DNA of 64,000 bases from SZUA-309 sp965230005 (GCA_965230005.1 OZ245934.1:3596001-3660000); one strand, 5' to 3'. Shown: positions 39,721 to 49,114, numbered from the stretch's first letter. Numbers and translations are program-made. The notes: generated by a model from the letters alone, not told the origin.

Positions 39721-40858
39721 GAAGCGCCTCGAGAAGGCGGTCGAAGTAACCGCCAAGCACATCGAAGTAGCGTTCGATCGGCAGCAGAAAGGCATCGTGG
39801 CCCTGGTCTGACTCGATCACACAGCTGACCACGTTTTTCCGCGCGGCCATGAGGGCGTCGCTGATCTCCTTCGAGCGTGCCGCGGAAAAGCGCCAGTCGC
39901 TGGAGAAGGCGATTACACAGAAATCGCACTTGGTGCCTGCCAGGGCGGCGACCAGATCGTTGTCGCAAGCCGCCGCCGGATCGAAGTAGTCGAGGGCATG
40001 GGTCATGAGCAGGTAGGTGTTCGCGTCGAAACGTTTCGAGAAGGAGCGGCCCTGATAGTGCAGATAGCTCTCCACCTGGAACTCGACGTCCCGACCCGCG
40101 CGAATGTCCCCGGATTTGATTTCACGGCCGAATTTCCGGCCCATGCCGTCGTCGGACAGATAGGTGACGTGGCCGACCATGCGCGCCAGCATCAGACCGA
40201 GATCTGGATTGGCGCCCCGGCTCCGGTAATGCCCGTCGTGGTACTCGGGGTCGGACAGAATGGCCTGCCGGGCGATCTCGTTGAAGGCGATGTTCTGAGC
40301 CGAGAGTTTGGCTGCGGAGGCGATGAGTACCGCGGCGCCGAGGCGATCCGGCTCGTCGATGGCCCACTGCATGGCCTGCATGCCGCCGAGACTGCCGCCG
40401 ACAACGGCGGCGAAGCGCTCGATACCGAGATGGTCCGCGAGCAGCACCTGCGATCTGACCCAGTCGCTCACGGTCACGTTCGGAAAGTCCGGCCCGTAGG
40501 CTGTTCCCGTGGCCGGGTTGATGCTCAAGGGCCCCGTGGAACCGTGGCAGCCGCCGAGGTTGTTCAGGCTCACCACGTGAAAGCGGTTGGTGTCGATGGG
40601 CTTGCCGGGTCCAATGCAGGCGTCCCACCAGCCGGGTTTAGGATCGTCGGCGCTGTGGTAACCGGCCGCGTGGTGGTTGCCGGACAGTGCGTGGCACACG
40701 AGCACCGCATTGCTGCGGGCCTCGTTCAGTGTGCCGTAGGTTTCATAGACGAGTTCGAAGCCCTCGAGCACCTCGTCGCATTGGAGCCGAAAGGGCTCCG
40801 GATGCGTAAAGGTCCTGGGCGTGATGATGCCCACGGAGTTGTCGAGCGCCTGTTCCAT
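39710..40858 (-). CDS. metX: Homoserine O-acyltransferase (acetyl- or succinyl-)
   Basis: A 382-residue alpha/beta-hydrolase fold enzyme for the first committed step of methionine synthesis. The nucleophile is Ser156 in GGSLGGMQAMQWA, with the late motif SDQGHDAFLLP giving the catalytic histidine. LVCHALSGNHHAAGYH lies at the oxyanion site. MetX proteins of gammaproteobacteria are often succinyltransferases despite the name, so acyl donor specificity is not assigned here. Tight overlap with metW supports a functional pair. Confidence 0.95.
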   Translation of the reverse strand: MEQALDNSVGIITPRTFTHPEPFRLQCDEVLEGFELVYETYGTLNEARSNAVLVCHALSGNHHAAGYHSADDPKPGWWDACIGPGKPIDTNRFHVVSLNNLGGCHGSTGPLSINPATGTAYGPDFPNVTVSDWVRSQVLLADHLGIERFAAVVGGSLGGMQAMQWAIDEPDRLGAAVLIASAAKLSAQNIAFNEIARQAILSDPEYHDGHYRSRGANPDLGLMLARMVGHVTYLSDDGMGRKFGREIKSGDIRAGRDVEFQVESYLHYQGRSFSKRFDANTYLLMTHALDYFDPAAACDNDLVAALAGTKCDFCVIAFSSDWRFSAARSKEISDALMAARKNVVSCVIESDQGHDAFLLPIERYFDVLGGYFDRLLEALHAP

Positions 40859-40885
40859 CGATCTTCAGCAACCTTCAGCGCAGGG

Positions 40886-41428
40886 TCAGAAATAGAGCTG
40901 CGGCAGGATGCGCTCGATAACGCCGAGCAGCAGGAAGACGAGGATCGGCGAGAAGTCGAGGCCGCCCATGGGAGGAATGAGCTTCCGCGCCGGTCCGAGT
41001 AGCGGCTCCGTCAGCTGCTGCAGGAGCGTCAGCGCCGGGTGGTAGCTGCCCGGGGCGATGAAGCTCGAGATGATCATGATCAGGATGCCCCACCAGTAAC
41101 CCTTGACGATAAACAGCACCACGGAGATGGCGCTGTTGCCAAGGATCTGCAGGATGGTTCCCGGGAAGCGTCCGAGAATCGAGGCCACTGCGTAGGTGAG
41201 TACCACCTGTGCAAGCATGGCCGCGAGAAAGGACACGAGGTCCAGGTTGCGGAAGCCCGGGAGTACCTGGCGCAGCGGTTTCAGGACCGGGTCCGTGGCT
41301 TTGACGATGCCCTGCGAGATCGGATTGTAGAAGTCGGCGCGGCTCGCCTGCAGCAGGAATCGCAGGATGAACAGCACGGTGATCGTCTGCAGGAGAAAAT
41401 AGGCGACATAAAGCAGGACTTCGTTCAT
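40886..41428 (-). CDS. yggT: YggT family membrane protein
   Basis: A 180-residue membrane protein with two YGGT repeats, each a pair of hydrophobic helices. The first includes FYNPISQGIVKATDPVLKPLRQVLPG, and the second has LLQQLTEPLLGPARKLIPPMGGLDFSPI. The family is linked to osmotic tolerance and membrane integrity, with no biochemical role known. Start ATG overlaps the proC stop by 4 bases. Confidence 0.95.
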   Translation of the reverse strand: MNEVLLYVAYFLLQTITVLFILRFLLQASRADFYNPISQGIVKATDPVLKPLRQVLPGFRNLDLVSFLAAMLAQVVLTYAVASILGRFPGTILQILGNSAISVVLFIVKGYWWGILIMIISSFIAPGSYHPALTLLQQLTEPLLGPARKLIPPMGGLDFSPILVFLLLGVIERILPQLYF

Positions 41429-42258
41429 GCGCCGAACTCCGCTGCCAGTTCCCGGGATCGGTCCCGGGCGCCGTCGAGGGCCCGCCGCACGATGGCTGCG
41501 GTATCTGCCGCGTCCAGGACGGCGAGGGCGGCGGCCGTGGTGCCGCCCGGTGACGTCACATTGCTTCGCAGCACGGCCGGTGTGGCGCTGCGCTCGCGGG
41601 CCATGAGGGCGGCGCCGTAGGCCGTCTCCAGGGTCAGCACCGTGGCGGTTTCCGCGTCGAGCCCCTGGCTGATGCCGCTGTCGATCATGGCTTCCATGAG
41701 ATAAAAGAAGTAGGCGGGGCCGCTGCCGGATACCGCCGTCACCGCATCGAGCTTGCTCTCTTCGTCGACCCAGAGGATCCGGCCCGCGGCTTCGAGGATC
41801 GCTTCCGCGCGGCGCCGGTCTACCTCGCTCACCGTCGGGCTCGCAAACAGGGCCGTCATGCCTGCGCCCAGCAGTGCTGGGGTGTTCGGCATACAGCGGA
41901 CGATCGGCTGGGTTGCGGATGTCCAGGTCTGCATGGCTGCCACGGCGACCCCGGCGGCGATGGACACGAGCAGGCGGTCGCTCGGCAGCGACGCGAGTCC
42001 CTGCAGCACGTCGCCGAGCACCTGCGGCTTGACGGCAAGAACGATCACGGCGGCTGCAGCTGCCGCCTCGTCGTTGTCGTCCGTCACCCGGATTCCGAGT
42101 TCTGCAAGCAACGTACGCTGTTCGGGCAACGGATCGCTGGCGATGATCCGTTCCGGGTCGGTGCCCGCGCCTACCAGGCCGCTGATCAGGCTTCTCGCCA
42201 TGTTGCCACCGCCAAGGAAGGCGATCGTTTCCGTCGTCGACTCGGTGCTCAACTGCAC
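41425..42258 (-). CDS. proC: Pyrroline-5-carboxylate reductase
   Basis: A 277-residue NAD(P)H-dependent enzyme for the last step of proline synthesis. FLGGGNMARSLISGL is the dinucleotide-binding N-terminus, and VRCMPNTPALLGAGMTALFA and AVSGSGPAYFFYLMEAM are diagnostic. The C-terminal NVTSPGGTTAAALAVLD is also conserved. It sits in the yggS-proC-yggT order common to proteobacteria. Confidence 0.98.
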   Translation of the reverse strand: MQLSTESTTETIAFLGGGNMARSLISGLVGAGTDPERIIASDPLPEQRTLLAELGIRVTDDNDEAAAAAAVIVLAVKPQVLGDVLQGLASLPSDRLLVSIAAGVAVAAMQTWTSATQPIVRCMPNTPALLGAGMTALFASPTVSEVDRRRAEAILEAAGRILWVDEESKLDAVTAVSGSGPAYFFYLMEAMIDSGISQGLDAETATVLTLETAYGAALMARERSATPAVLRSNVTSPGGTTAAALAVLDAADTAAIVRRALDGARDRSRELAAEFGA

Positions 42259-42288
42259 TCCTTTAACACTCTGATTGTCCCTGCGGCG

Positions 42289-43050
42289 TCAGGTCGCCCG
42301 CGGCTCACGGGCCCCGAAGATGGCTGTACCCACCCGAACCTGCGTCGCTCCGGCCGCGATGGCCGCACGATAGTCGCCGCTCATGCCCATGGATAGCGTG
42401 TCCCAGCCCTCGGGCGCCGCGGGCGCGAGGGACTCGAAAAGCTCGCGAAGGCGATTGTAGCCCGCCGCCGGATCCGTCTGCGGGTCCAGTATCGTCATCA
42501 GCCCCCGCACGTCCAGCCGCTCGAAGTCCCGGCAGGCGGTCAGCAGCTCGGCGGCATCGTCCGGATGCACACCGGCCTTGTTCGGATCGGCATCCACGTT
42601 CACCTGCAGGCACACGTTCAAGCTGGAGCCCGGCGGCCTCTGGTCGTTGAGGCGCCGGGCAATCTTGGCCCGCTCGACGGTGTGTACCCAGTCGAAATGC
42701 GCCGCCAGATCCCGCGTCTTGTTGCTCTGGATGGCACCGATGAAATGCCATTCCGGTACGGCCTCAGGCGCCAGCCGGGCGACTTCGGCGATTTTCGTCA
42801 CCGCCTCCTGCACGTAGTTCTCAGCGAACGCCTGCTGGCCGGCGGCGAGCGCTTCCAGCACCGCCGACGCGGGTTTGGTCTTCGAAACGGCGATCAGCGA
42901 GACCGCGGCAGGTGTCCGGTCCGCGGCAATGGCGGCGGCCGTGACTTCTGCCCGGACGGCGGCGAGTCGTTCTGCAACGCTGGCTGCCGGCCCCGGGGCC
43001 GGCACAGCGTCTGTCCCGACGCTGCCCTGCTCGGGTTTGTTCATGGGCAT
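42289..43050 (-). CDS. yggS: PLP homeostasis protein (YggS/PROSC family)
   Basis: A 253-residue PLP-binding TIM-barrel protein. LIAVSKTKPASAV contains the PLP lysine; FAENYVQEAVTKI, WHFIGAIQSNK and LSMGMSGDYRAAIAAGATQVRVGTAIFG are the family motifs. It buffers free pyridoxal phosphate. ATG 43050 or 43044 is likely; an in-frame start at 43095 adds only a basic low-complexity leader. It is divergent from pilT. Confidence 0.94.
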   Translation of the reverse strand: MPMNKPEQGSVGTDAVPAPGPAASVAERLAAVRAEVTAAAIAADRTPAAVSLIAVSKTKPASAVLEALAAGQQAFAENYVQEAVTKIAEVARLAPEAVPEWHFIGAIQSNKTRDLAAHFDWVHTVERAKIARRLNDQRPPGSSLNVCLQVNVDADPNKAGVHPDDAAELLTACRDFERLDVRGLMTILDPQTDPAAGYNRLRELFESLAPAAPEGWDTLSMGMSGDYRAAIAAGATQVRVGTAIFGAREPRAT

Positions 43051-43283
43051 TGCACCCCGTCGCCGGCATCCACCAGAGCGGCGGAAGCAGCGCAAAGGGG
43101 CTCTGCGAACCCTGTCGCAAAACCGGCAGTCGTCGGCAAAGAGCGTGGTGAATCAGACACTTGGCGTCTAGTATAACCTTTCAGGAGCTGGTGCCTGGAC
43201 CGGTCCCGGGCGTGCATTTTCAGGCCCCAGGATCGCCTTCCTGGGTCGGCTTCGGACAAGGACTGGCCAGACAAGGACAGAGA

Positions 43284-44318
43284 ATGGACATTACCGAACT
43301 GCTCGCGTTCAGTGCCAAGCAAGGCGCTTCCGACCTCCATCTCTCAGCGGGCTTGCCGCCGATGATTCGCGTCGACGGCGACGTACGGCGGATCAATCTG
43401 CCGCCGCTCGAGCACTCCGAGGTCCATGGTCTCATCTACGAGATCATGAACGACAAGCAGCGTAAGGATTACGAGGAGTTCCTGGAAACGGACTTTTCCT
43501 TCGAGGTGCCGGGTGTGGCCCGCTTCCGGGTCAATGCCTTCAGCCAGAACCGCGGTGCTGGCGCGGTGTTCCGAACGATTCCCTCGAAAGTTCTGACCAT
43601 GGAGGACCTGGACATGGGCCAGGTCTTCAAAGACATCTCCATGGTGCCCCGGGGCCTCGTCCTCGTCACCGGACCCACGGGCTCCGGTAAGTCGACGACC
43701 CTCGCGGCGATGATCGACTTCATCAACGACAACCGCTACGACCACATCCTGACGATCGAGGACCCCATCGAATTCGTCCACGAGTCGAAGAAGTGCCTGG
43801 TGAATCAGCGGGAAGTACACCGGGACACACACGGCTTCAACGAGGCGCTGCGTTCGGCGCTGCGGGAAGACCCGGACATCATCCTCGTCGGTGAGCTGCG
43901 CGACCTGGAAACGATCCGGCTGGCACTCACGGCGGCCGAAACCGGTCACCTGGTGTTCGGCACCCTGCACACGACCTCCGCGGCCAAGACCATCGACCGG
44001 GTCATCGACGTGTTCCCGGCGGAGGAAAAAGACATGGTTCGGTCCATGCTCTCCGAGTCGCTCCAGGCCGTTGTCTCACAGACACTCCTGAAGCGTGCCA
44101 ATGGCGGCCGGGTTGCCGCCCACGAGATCATGATCGGCATCCCCGCCATCCGTAACCTGATCCGCGAAGACAAGGTGGCACAGATGTATTCGGCCATTCA
44201 GACCGGTAGCGCCCACGGCATGAGCACCCTCGATCAGTGTCTCGAGGATCTCGTTGCCAAGCGCGTCATCACGCGGGAGACCGCCCGTGAGAAAGCGAAG
44301 ATCCCCGAGAACTTCTAG
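43284..44318 (+). CDS. pilT: Type IV pilus retraction ATPase PilT
   Basis: A 344-residue hexameric motor that depolymerises the pilus and drives twitching. Walker A GPTGSGKS is at 130-137, Walker B is in LVGELRDLETIRLALTAAETGHLVFGTLHTT, and the PilT-specific C-terminal AIRNLIRED is present. ATG 43284 gives the standard N-terminus MDITELLAFSAKQGASDLHL. The 233-base divergent spacer to yggS contains a TATAAC at 43172-43177 but no good -35. pilU follows after 58 bases. Confidence 0.98.
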   Translation: MDITELLAFSAKQGASDLHLSAGLPPMIRVDGDVRRINLPPLEHSEVHGLIYEIMNDKQRKDYEEFLETDFSFEVPGVARFRVNAFSQNRGAGAVFRTIPSKVLTMEDLDMGQVFKDISMVPRGLVLVTGPTGSGKSTTLAAMIDFINDNRYDHILTIEDPIEFVHESKKCLVNQREVHRDTHGFNEALRSALREDPDIILVGELRDLETIRLALTAAETGHLVFGTLHTTSAAKTIDRVIDVFPAEEKDMVRSMLSESLQAVVSQTLLKRANGGRVAAHEIMIGIPAIRNLIREDKVAQMYSAIQTGSAHGMSTLDQCLEDLVAKRVITRETAREKAKIPENF

Positions 44319-44376
44319 CCGGATCGCGAAGGACTCCAGACAAACGGATCACAATAAGGACCCCTAAGAGGCTTAT

Positions 44377-45519
44377 ATGGAATTCGACAAGCTCCTGCGA
44401 CTGGTGGTGGAAAAAGGTGCTTCGGACCTGTTCATCACGGCCGGCAAGCCGCCGATGCTGAAGATCAACGGCAAGCTCTTCGCCGCGGGTAAGTCCAGCC
44501 TCGCCCCGGAACAGTCCCGGGAAACGGTCCTCGGGATCATGAATAAAGATCAGCAGGAGCAGTTCCTCAAAGAGCACGAGTGCAACTTCGCCATCAACAC
44601 CCGCGGCCTCGGTCGTTTCCGGGTCAGCGCTTTTCAGCAGCGCAATCTCGTCGGCATGGTGCTGCGGCGCATCGAGGTGAACATTCCGCTGGTGACCGAT
44701 CTGGGACTGCCGCCGGTCATCGAAGAGCTGGCCATGACCAAACGCGGTCTGATCATCTTCGTTGGTGCCACCGGTACCGGTAAGTCCACGTCGCTCGCGG
44801 CCATGATCGGCCACCGCAACGAGCATTCGTCCGGGCACATCATTTCCATTGAGGACCCCATCGAATTCATCCACCAGCACAAAGGCTGCATCATCACCCA
44901 GCGTGAGGTGGGCGTAGACACGGAATCCTTCGAGGTGGCACTGAAGAACACACTCCGGCAGGCGCCGGACGTGATCATGATCGGTGAGGTGCGTACCCGG
45001 GAAACCATGGAGCACGCCATTGCCTTCGCCGAGACCGGTCACCTGTGTCTCTGCACCCTGCACGCAAACAACGCCAACCAGGCGCTGGACCGGATCATTC
45101 ACTTCTTCCCGAGCGATCGGCACTCGCAGGTCTGGATGGACCTCTCATTGAACCTTCGGGCCATGGTTGCCCAGCAGCTGGTGCCGACCGTGGACGGTCA
45201 GGGCCGGCGCGCGGCCATCGAGGTGATGATCAATACCCCGCTCATGGGCGACCACATCCGCAAAGGTGACGTCCATCTCCTGAAAGAGCTCATGAGCAAG
45301 TCCACCGAACACGGCATGCAGACCTTCGACCAGGCGCTCTACAAGCTCTATACGGAGCACGAGATCACCTACGAAACGGCCCTCGCCCACGCCGACTCGC
45401 CGAACGACCTGCGGCTGATGATCAAGCTCGGTGCCGACGCGGCGGAAGATCCGCTGGAGAATTCAGACAAGCTGTCGCTCGAAGAGGACGAGCAGGAAGT
45501 CTTCAGCTATCGGCGTTGA
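44377..45519 (+). CDS. pilU: Type IV pilus retraction-associated ATPase PilU
   Basis: A 380-residue paralogue of PilT. EFDKLLRLVVEKGASDLFITAGKPPML opens it, Walker A is GATGTGKST, and IGEVRTRETMEHAIAFAETGHLCLCTLHANNA follows. It lacks the AIRNLIRE box of PilT and has an acidic C-terminal tail (LSLEEDEQEVFSYRR). PilU acts together with PilT to raise retraction force. Its 3' end overlaps ruvX convergently by 17 bases. Confidence 0.97.
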   Translation: MEFDKLLRLVVEKGASDLFITAGKPPMLKINGKLFAAGKSSLAPEQSRETVLGIMNKDQQEQFLKEHECNFAINTRGLGRFRVSAFQQRNLVGMVLRRIEVNIPLVTDLGLPPVIEELAMTKRGLIIFVGATGTGKSTSLAAMIGHRNEHSSGHIISIEDPIEFIHQHKGCIITQREVGVDTESFEVALKNTLRQAPDVIMIGEVRTRETMEHAIAFAETGHLCLCTLHANNANQALDRIIHFFPSDRHSQVWMDLSLNLRAMVAQQLVPTVDGQGRRAAIEVMINTPLMGDHIRKGDVHLLKELMSKSTEHGMQTFDQALYKLYTEHEITYETALAHADSPNDLRLMIKLGADAAEDPLENSDKLSLEEDEQEVFSYRR

Positions 45520-45916
45520 GCCAGGTTTCGGCGATCAGCGCCGCCGCTGCGGCGTGCTCTCCTCGACTGTCCTTCGCGCCTGCTTCCCGTCGCTCGGCCC
45601 TGCTCGCGTAGCTGGTCAGCCTTTCGTCCGCGAACACCACCGGTAAGCCGGTTTCCGCCTCGAGCCTCTCTGCGAAACGCCGCGCGCGCTTCGCCATGTC
45701 ACTTTCCGAATCGTCCATGTTCAAAGGCAGCCCCACGACCAGTCGCGCGGGCCGCCATTCGTTGACAAGCTCGGCAACGTCTGCCCAGCGGGGTTTGCCT
45801 TCCCGGGCAACGAGAGTGGTCAGAGGTGTGGCCGTTCTTGTCAGGGTCTGGCCAACGGCGACACCGATATGCTTCAGACCGAAGTCGAAGGCCAGTACCT
45901 GCTCAGGCGGGCCCAT
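45503..45916 (-). CDS. ruvX: Putative pre-16S rRNA nuclease / Holliday junction resolvase-like RuvX
   Basis: A 137-residue RNase H-fold protein of the YqgF family. LAFDFGLKHIGVAVGQTLT carries the first acidic residue, VVGLPLNMD and FADERLTSYAS the others. E. coli YqgF processes the 5' end of 16S rRNA. It follows yqgE with a one-base overlap, the usual yqgE-ruvX pairing, and converges on pilU. Confidence 0.95.
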   Translation of the reverse strand: MGPPEQVLAFDFGLKHIGVAVGQTLTRTATPLTTLVAREGKPRWADVAELVNEWRPARLVVGLPLNMDDSESDMAKRARRFAERLEAETGLPVVFADERLTSYASRAERREAGAKDSRGEHAAAAALIAETWLNADS

Positions 45917-46494
45917 CAGGCGTGGCCGGGCTGCGCTGCGATCAGACTGAAGTCGATGCCCATGCTGGTCGCCGCGGCGCGAATGCGCTCCGGTGCCGGC
46001 GTCTCGAAGAGGATGCGTTCGGCGAGACCCGCGTCGTGGTCCGTGGGGCAGGTGAGCCAGGCGTTGTCGGCGACCTCCTGCTCGAGCTGACCGGCATCCC
46101 AGCCGGCATAGCCGAGGGCCACGAGATAGCGCTCCGGACCGTTTCCGGCTGCGATGGCTTCGAGTACTTCCCGGGCGGAGCTCAGCATGACCCCGCAGCC
46201 GAGATCGAGGCTCGCTTCGAAGCGCTCGTCGGTCGAGTGCAGGATGAAGCCCCGCTCGCCGCCCACGGGTCCGCCTTCGAGGACGTAGGCGTCGGTCGGG
46301 GTTTCGCCTTTCTGAATCCCGAGTTGGGCGATGAGTTCAATGAGGGTGACCTGGGACGGTCGATTGACGACCACACCCATGGCGCCTTCGTCGTTGTGCT
46401 CACAGATGAAGGTCAGCGTGTCGCCGAAGTAGGTGCCGGAAAGGCCCGGCATGGCCAGCAGGAACTGGCGGGTGAGATGCATCTCAGCGGCCAT
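45916..46494 (-). CDS. yqgE: YqgE/AlgH family protein
   Basis: A 192-residue DUF179 protein: LTRQFLLAMPGLSGTYFGDTLTFICEHNDEGAMGVVVNRP at the N-terminus, then LEGGPVGGERGFILH and ALGYAGWDAGQLEQEV. Called AlgH in Pseudomonas, where it was linked to alginate regulation, but its activity is not known. Initiation could be at the second ATG, five codons in (MHLTRQF). It lies between tonB and ruvX. Confidence 0.95.
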   Translation of the reverse strand: MAAEMHLTRQFLLAMPGLSGTYFGDTLTFICEHNDEGAMGVVVNRPSQVTLIELIAQLGIQKGETPTDAYVLEGGPVGGERGFILHSTDERFEASLDLGCGVMLSSAREVLEAIAAGNGPERYLVALGYAGWDAGQLEQEVADNAWLTCPTDHDAGLAERILFETPAPERIRAAATSMGIDFSLIAAQPGHA

Positions 46495-46509
46495 CTTCAG
46501 CTAACACCT

Positions 46510-47352
46510 TCAGCTGCCAAGGGAGGCTCCGGCACGGGAGAACTTCCAGGTGCGGATAATCTCGAGCTGATCGTACTTTTTGCGCATCTCCACGGGAAAG
46601 GGCTGATAGGGCGAGGCAATGCGGACGATGTTCAGGGCGGCATCGTCGAGCTCCCGTTGGCCCGAAGACTCGAGGATGCGCAGCTCCTTGAGCTTTCCGT
46701 CCCAGGTGATCACCACCAGCATGCGCAGATTGCCCTGCACGCCGCTCGGATAGTTGTTGTTGCCGATGCGCTCGACCTTCTGCCGCCACATGTTCAGATA
46801 AGCGGCTTCATCGGCCGTCTTGGTGGAGACGCTCGTCAGGCGCCGCACCCTCGGCCCTTTGGCCAGCGCCTGGCGTTCCTGGGCGATGCGCGCCTCGAGG
46901 CTCGCGATTTCTTTCGCCAGCGCGTCGTAATTCTGGGTCAGGGGCGTATCGACGGCTTCCGTCGGCGTTGTGTCCACCGTGGTGACCGAGTCCTCCGGAT
47001 TCTGCAGGGAGGTCAGCAGCTCGCGCTTCTCCAGGAGTTCGGCCTCCTGAGCGGGCAGTGTCTCCGCCGCCACATCCTGAAAAACGTTGTCCTGGAAGTC
47101 GGCTTCCTGATCCGTGGTCATTTCCATGACCTCGGCCTCCGTGCCGCTGCCCTGCTGATTGGCCTGGGCCGCGAAGTCGGCGTCATCCGGTGTTTCGGGG
47201 TCGTTGAACTGGGCGAGGGTGATCTCGATGGTGGGGTTTTCAATCGAGTCCATGGAGGCGCTGAAACCCACTCCGAGGATGATGGCCGCGTGCAAAGAAG
47301 CGGCCAGAAAGAGCGTAAAGCTGAGCCGGTCTCTGGGGGTGATGGTGGCCAT
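46510..47352 (-). CDS. TonB family energy transducer
   Basis: A 280-residue protein with one N-terminal membrane anchor (about residues 11-31), an acidic and then coiled-coil middle (LAKEIASLEARIAQERQALAKG) and a C-terminal TonB domain (VQGNLRMLVVITWDGKLKELRILESSGQRELDDAALNIV). It lacks the proline-rich spacer of classical TonB, and no exbB/exbD is nearby. Its position between yqgE and gshB, beside pilG, is that of P. aeruginosa TonB3, which is needed for twitching motility; that role is inferred from synteny. Its ATG shares one base with the gshB stop. Confidence 0.9.
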   Translation of the reverse strand: MATITPRDRLSFTLFLAASLHAAIILGVGFSASMDSIENPTIEITLAQFNDPETPDDADFAAQANQQGSGTEAEVMEMTTDQEADFQDNVFQDVAAETLPAQEAELLEKRELLTSLQNPEDSVTTVDTTPTEAVDTPLTQNYDALAKEIASLEARIAQERQALAKGPRVRRLTSVSTKTADEAAYLNMWRQKVERIGNNNYPSGVQGNLRMLVVITWDGKLKELRILESSGQRELDDAALNIVRIASPYQPFPVEMRKKYDQLEIIRTWKFSRAGASLGS

Positions 47353-48356
47353 CAGGCGCTGAGTCTTGCCTCGATCTTGTCCATGAGCATACCGGCGATG
47401 TCGAGGGAAAACTGCGAATCGAGTTCGCGAATGCAGGTGGGGCAGGTGACGTTGACTTCGGTCAGATAGTCGCCAATCACGTCGATACCCACGAACAGAA
47501 GCCCACGGGCCTTCAGCTCCGGCCCAACCGTTTCGGCGATGAGCCGGTCCCGCTCCGTCAGCGGGCGCCCTTCGCCGGAGCCGCCCGCGGCCAGATTGCC
47601 CCGGGCTTCCCCTGCCATGGGCACCCGGGCCAGGGCATAGGGAATGGGCTCCCCGTCGATGAGCAGGATGCGCTTGTCGCCGTCGACGATCTCCGGCAGA
47701 TAGAGCTGGCCCATGATCTGCTGGCGGCCGAAGTCCGTCAGCGTTTCGAGGACGACGCCGAGGTTGGCGTCGCCATCCATGATGCGGAACACGGAGGCGC
47801 CGCCCATACCGTCGAGAGGCTTGAAGACGACGTTTCTGTGCTGGCGCTGAAAATCCCGGAGCACGTCTTCACGGCGGCTGATCACCAGGGGCGGGCAAAC
47901 GTCCGTGAAGCGGGTGGCGAAGACCTTCTCGTTGCAGTCGCGAAGCGATTGAGGCCGGTTCACGACCAGCGCGCCCTCCGCCTCCGCCTGTTCGAGGAAG
48001 TAGGTTGCGTAGATGTACTCCAGATTGAAGGGTGGATCCTTGCGCATCATGATGACGTCCAGATCGCCCAACGGAGTGAGCACTTCCTCACCGGCGTCGT
48101 ACCAGCCTTCCTGGTATTGCTCGTTCGAAACCGGCGCGTTGGCGATGAGATCGGCGAAGAACGGCTCGGTGAGGCGGAAGCGTTTCAGGAGGCCGTGGGC
48201 GCGGCCCTCATGGAGCAGCATGTCATCAACGCCAAGATAACTGACATCCCAGCCGCGCTGTTGCGCAGCGCGAATCATGGCCAGGGTGCTGTCCTTCTTC
48301 AGGGCATAACCATCGGGGGGATCCATCACAAAGGCGATTCTTGGCGTATCGGTCAC
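47352..48356 (-). CDS. gshB: Glutathione synthetase
   Basis: A 334-residue ATP-grasp enzyme that joins glycine to gamma-glutamylcysteine. IAFVMDPPDGYALKKDSTLAMI is the family N-terminus, MRKDPPFNLEYIYATYFLE and VFKPLDGMGGASVF are ATP-grasp motifs, and VNVTCPTCIRELD ends it. GTG 48356 is favoured, giving the family start (MTDTPRIAFVMDPP); a longer frame to 48416 adds a basic stretch. Confidence 0.97.
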   Translation of the reverse strand: MTDTPRIAFVMDPPDGYALKKDSTLAMIRAAQQRGWDVSYLGVDDMLLHEGRAHGLLKRFRLTEPFFADLIANAPVSNEQYQEGWYDAGEEVLTPLGDLDVIMMRKDPPFNLEYIYATYFLEQAEAEGALVVNRPQSLRDCNEKVFATRFTDVCPPLVISRREDVLRDFQRQHRNVVFKPLDGMGGASVFRIMDGDANLGVVLETLTDFGRQQIMGQLYLPEIVDGDKRILLIDGEPIPYALARVPMAGEARGNLAAGGSGEGRPLTERDRLIAETVGPELKARGLLFVGIDVIGDYLTEVNVTCPTCIRELDSQFSLDIAGMLMDKIEARLSA

Positions 48357-48708
48357 TGTTTTGCGTCGTTTTTTCGGTTGAAATCTGGCCTTCGAGGCAC
48401 CCGGAACAGCATACATGGGACCGGGGGGTGTGAGGGACAGGTTACGGACAGGATAGCCGCGGCTCCAGGAGCCGGCGCCAGTTTAAGGGATAGGGGCTCT
48501 GCAGCAACAAAAATGAGACGGAATTCCCTTTCCTATCCATGGCTTATGGATCACATCTCGCGAATCATGATACAACCCATGCGCAGGTTTCATGGCCCCC
48601 AGGCGCCGCAAGATGCGGACTTCGGCCGCGGGAGGCACGCCTCGAGGCACCGGCTGCAAAGGCGGTGCGACGCAAAGGACGGTAATACCGGGTAAAAGGA
48701 CCAGGTTG
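48357..48708. other. Long divergent spacer between gshB and pilG
   Basis: About 350 bases with no supported gene. It contains a perfect hairpin, CGGCTCC-A-GGAGCCG (48460-48474), and TGATACAAC around 48568-48576 that could be an extended -10 element for the pil-chp operon. A short open frame running into pilG (from 48592) is not convincing, because PilG begins normally at 48709. Composition is otherwise unremarkable. Confidence 0.5.
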
Positions 48709-49092
48709 ATGGAAGAAGAGGACTTTCAGGGCGTCAAGGTTCTGGTGATCGACGACTCGAAGACCATTCGTCGCAGCGCCGAGAATCTCCTGAGCAAGGA
48801 AGGCTGCAGCGTGATCACGGCCACCGACGGCTTCGACGCGCTGGCGAAGATCGCCGACTCCCGGCCGGAGATCATCTTCGTCGACATCATGATGCCCCGG
48901 CTCGACGGCTACCAGACCTGCGCGCTCATCAAGCAGAATTCGGAATTCAAGGCGACCCCGGTGGTCATGCTCTCCTCGAAAGACGGTCTCTTCGACAAGG
49001 CGAAGGGCCGCATCGTCGGCTCCGATCAGTACATCACCAAGCCGTTCTCGAAAGAAGAACTCTTGGGCACGATCCGGACCCTCGTGCAGTAG
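48709..49092 (+). CDS. pilG: Twitching motility response regulator PilG
   Basis: A 127-residue single-domain receiver. The acidic pocket is IDDS, the phosphoacceptor is Asp59 in FVDIMMPRLDGYQT, and Lys111 is in YITKPFS. PilG is a CheY-like output of the Pil-Chp system that promotes pilus extension and cAMP production. ATG 48709 gives the correct N-terminus (MEEEDFQGVKVLVIDDS). It opens the pilGHIJ-chpAC run. Confidence 0.96.
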   Translation: MEEEDFQGVKVLVIDDSKTIRRSAENLLSKEGCSVITATDGFDALAKIADSRPEIIFVDIMMPRLDGYQTCALIKQNSEFKATPVVMLSSKDGLFDKAKGRIVGSDQYITKPFSKEELLGTIRTLVQ

Positions 49093-49114
49093 GTCGGCTG
49101 AAGGCGCAGGCGCG

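Noticed and set aside
43051..43283. RpoN (-24/-12) promoter for pilT
   Set aside because: No TGGCAC-N5-TTGCA-like pair was seen in the spacer.
45826..47469. Open frame of 547 codons antisense to ruvX, yqgE and tonB
   Set aside because: It spans three conserved minus-strand genes. No independent start signal or motif is visible.
48592..48708. N-terminal extension of PilG
   Set aside because: The extra 39 residues are basic and unlike any receiver. ATG 48709 gives the family N-terminus.
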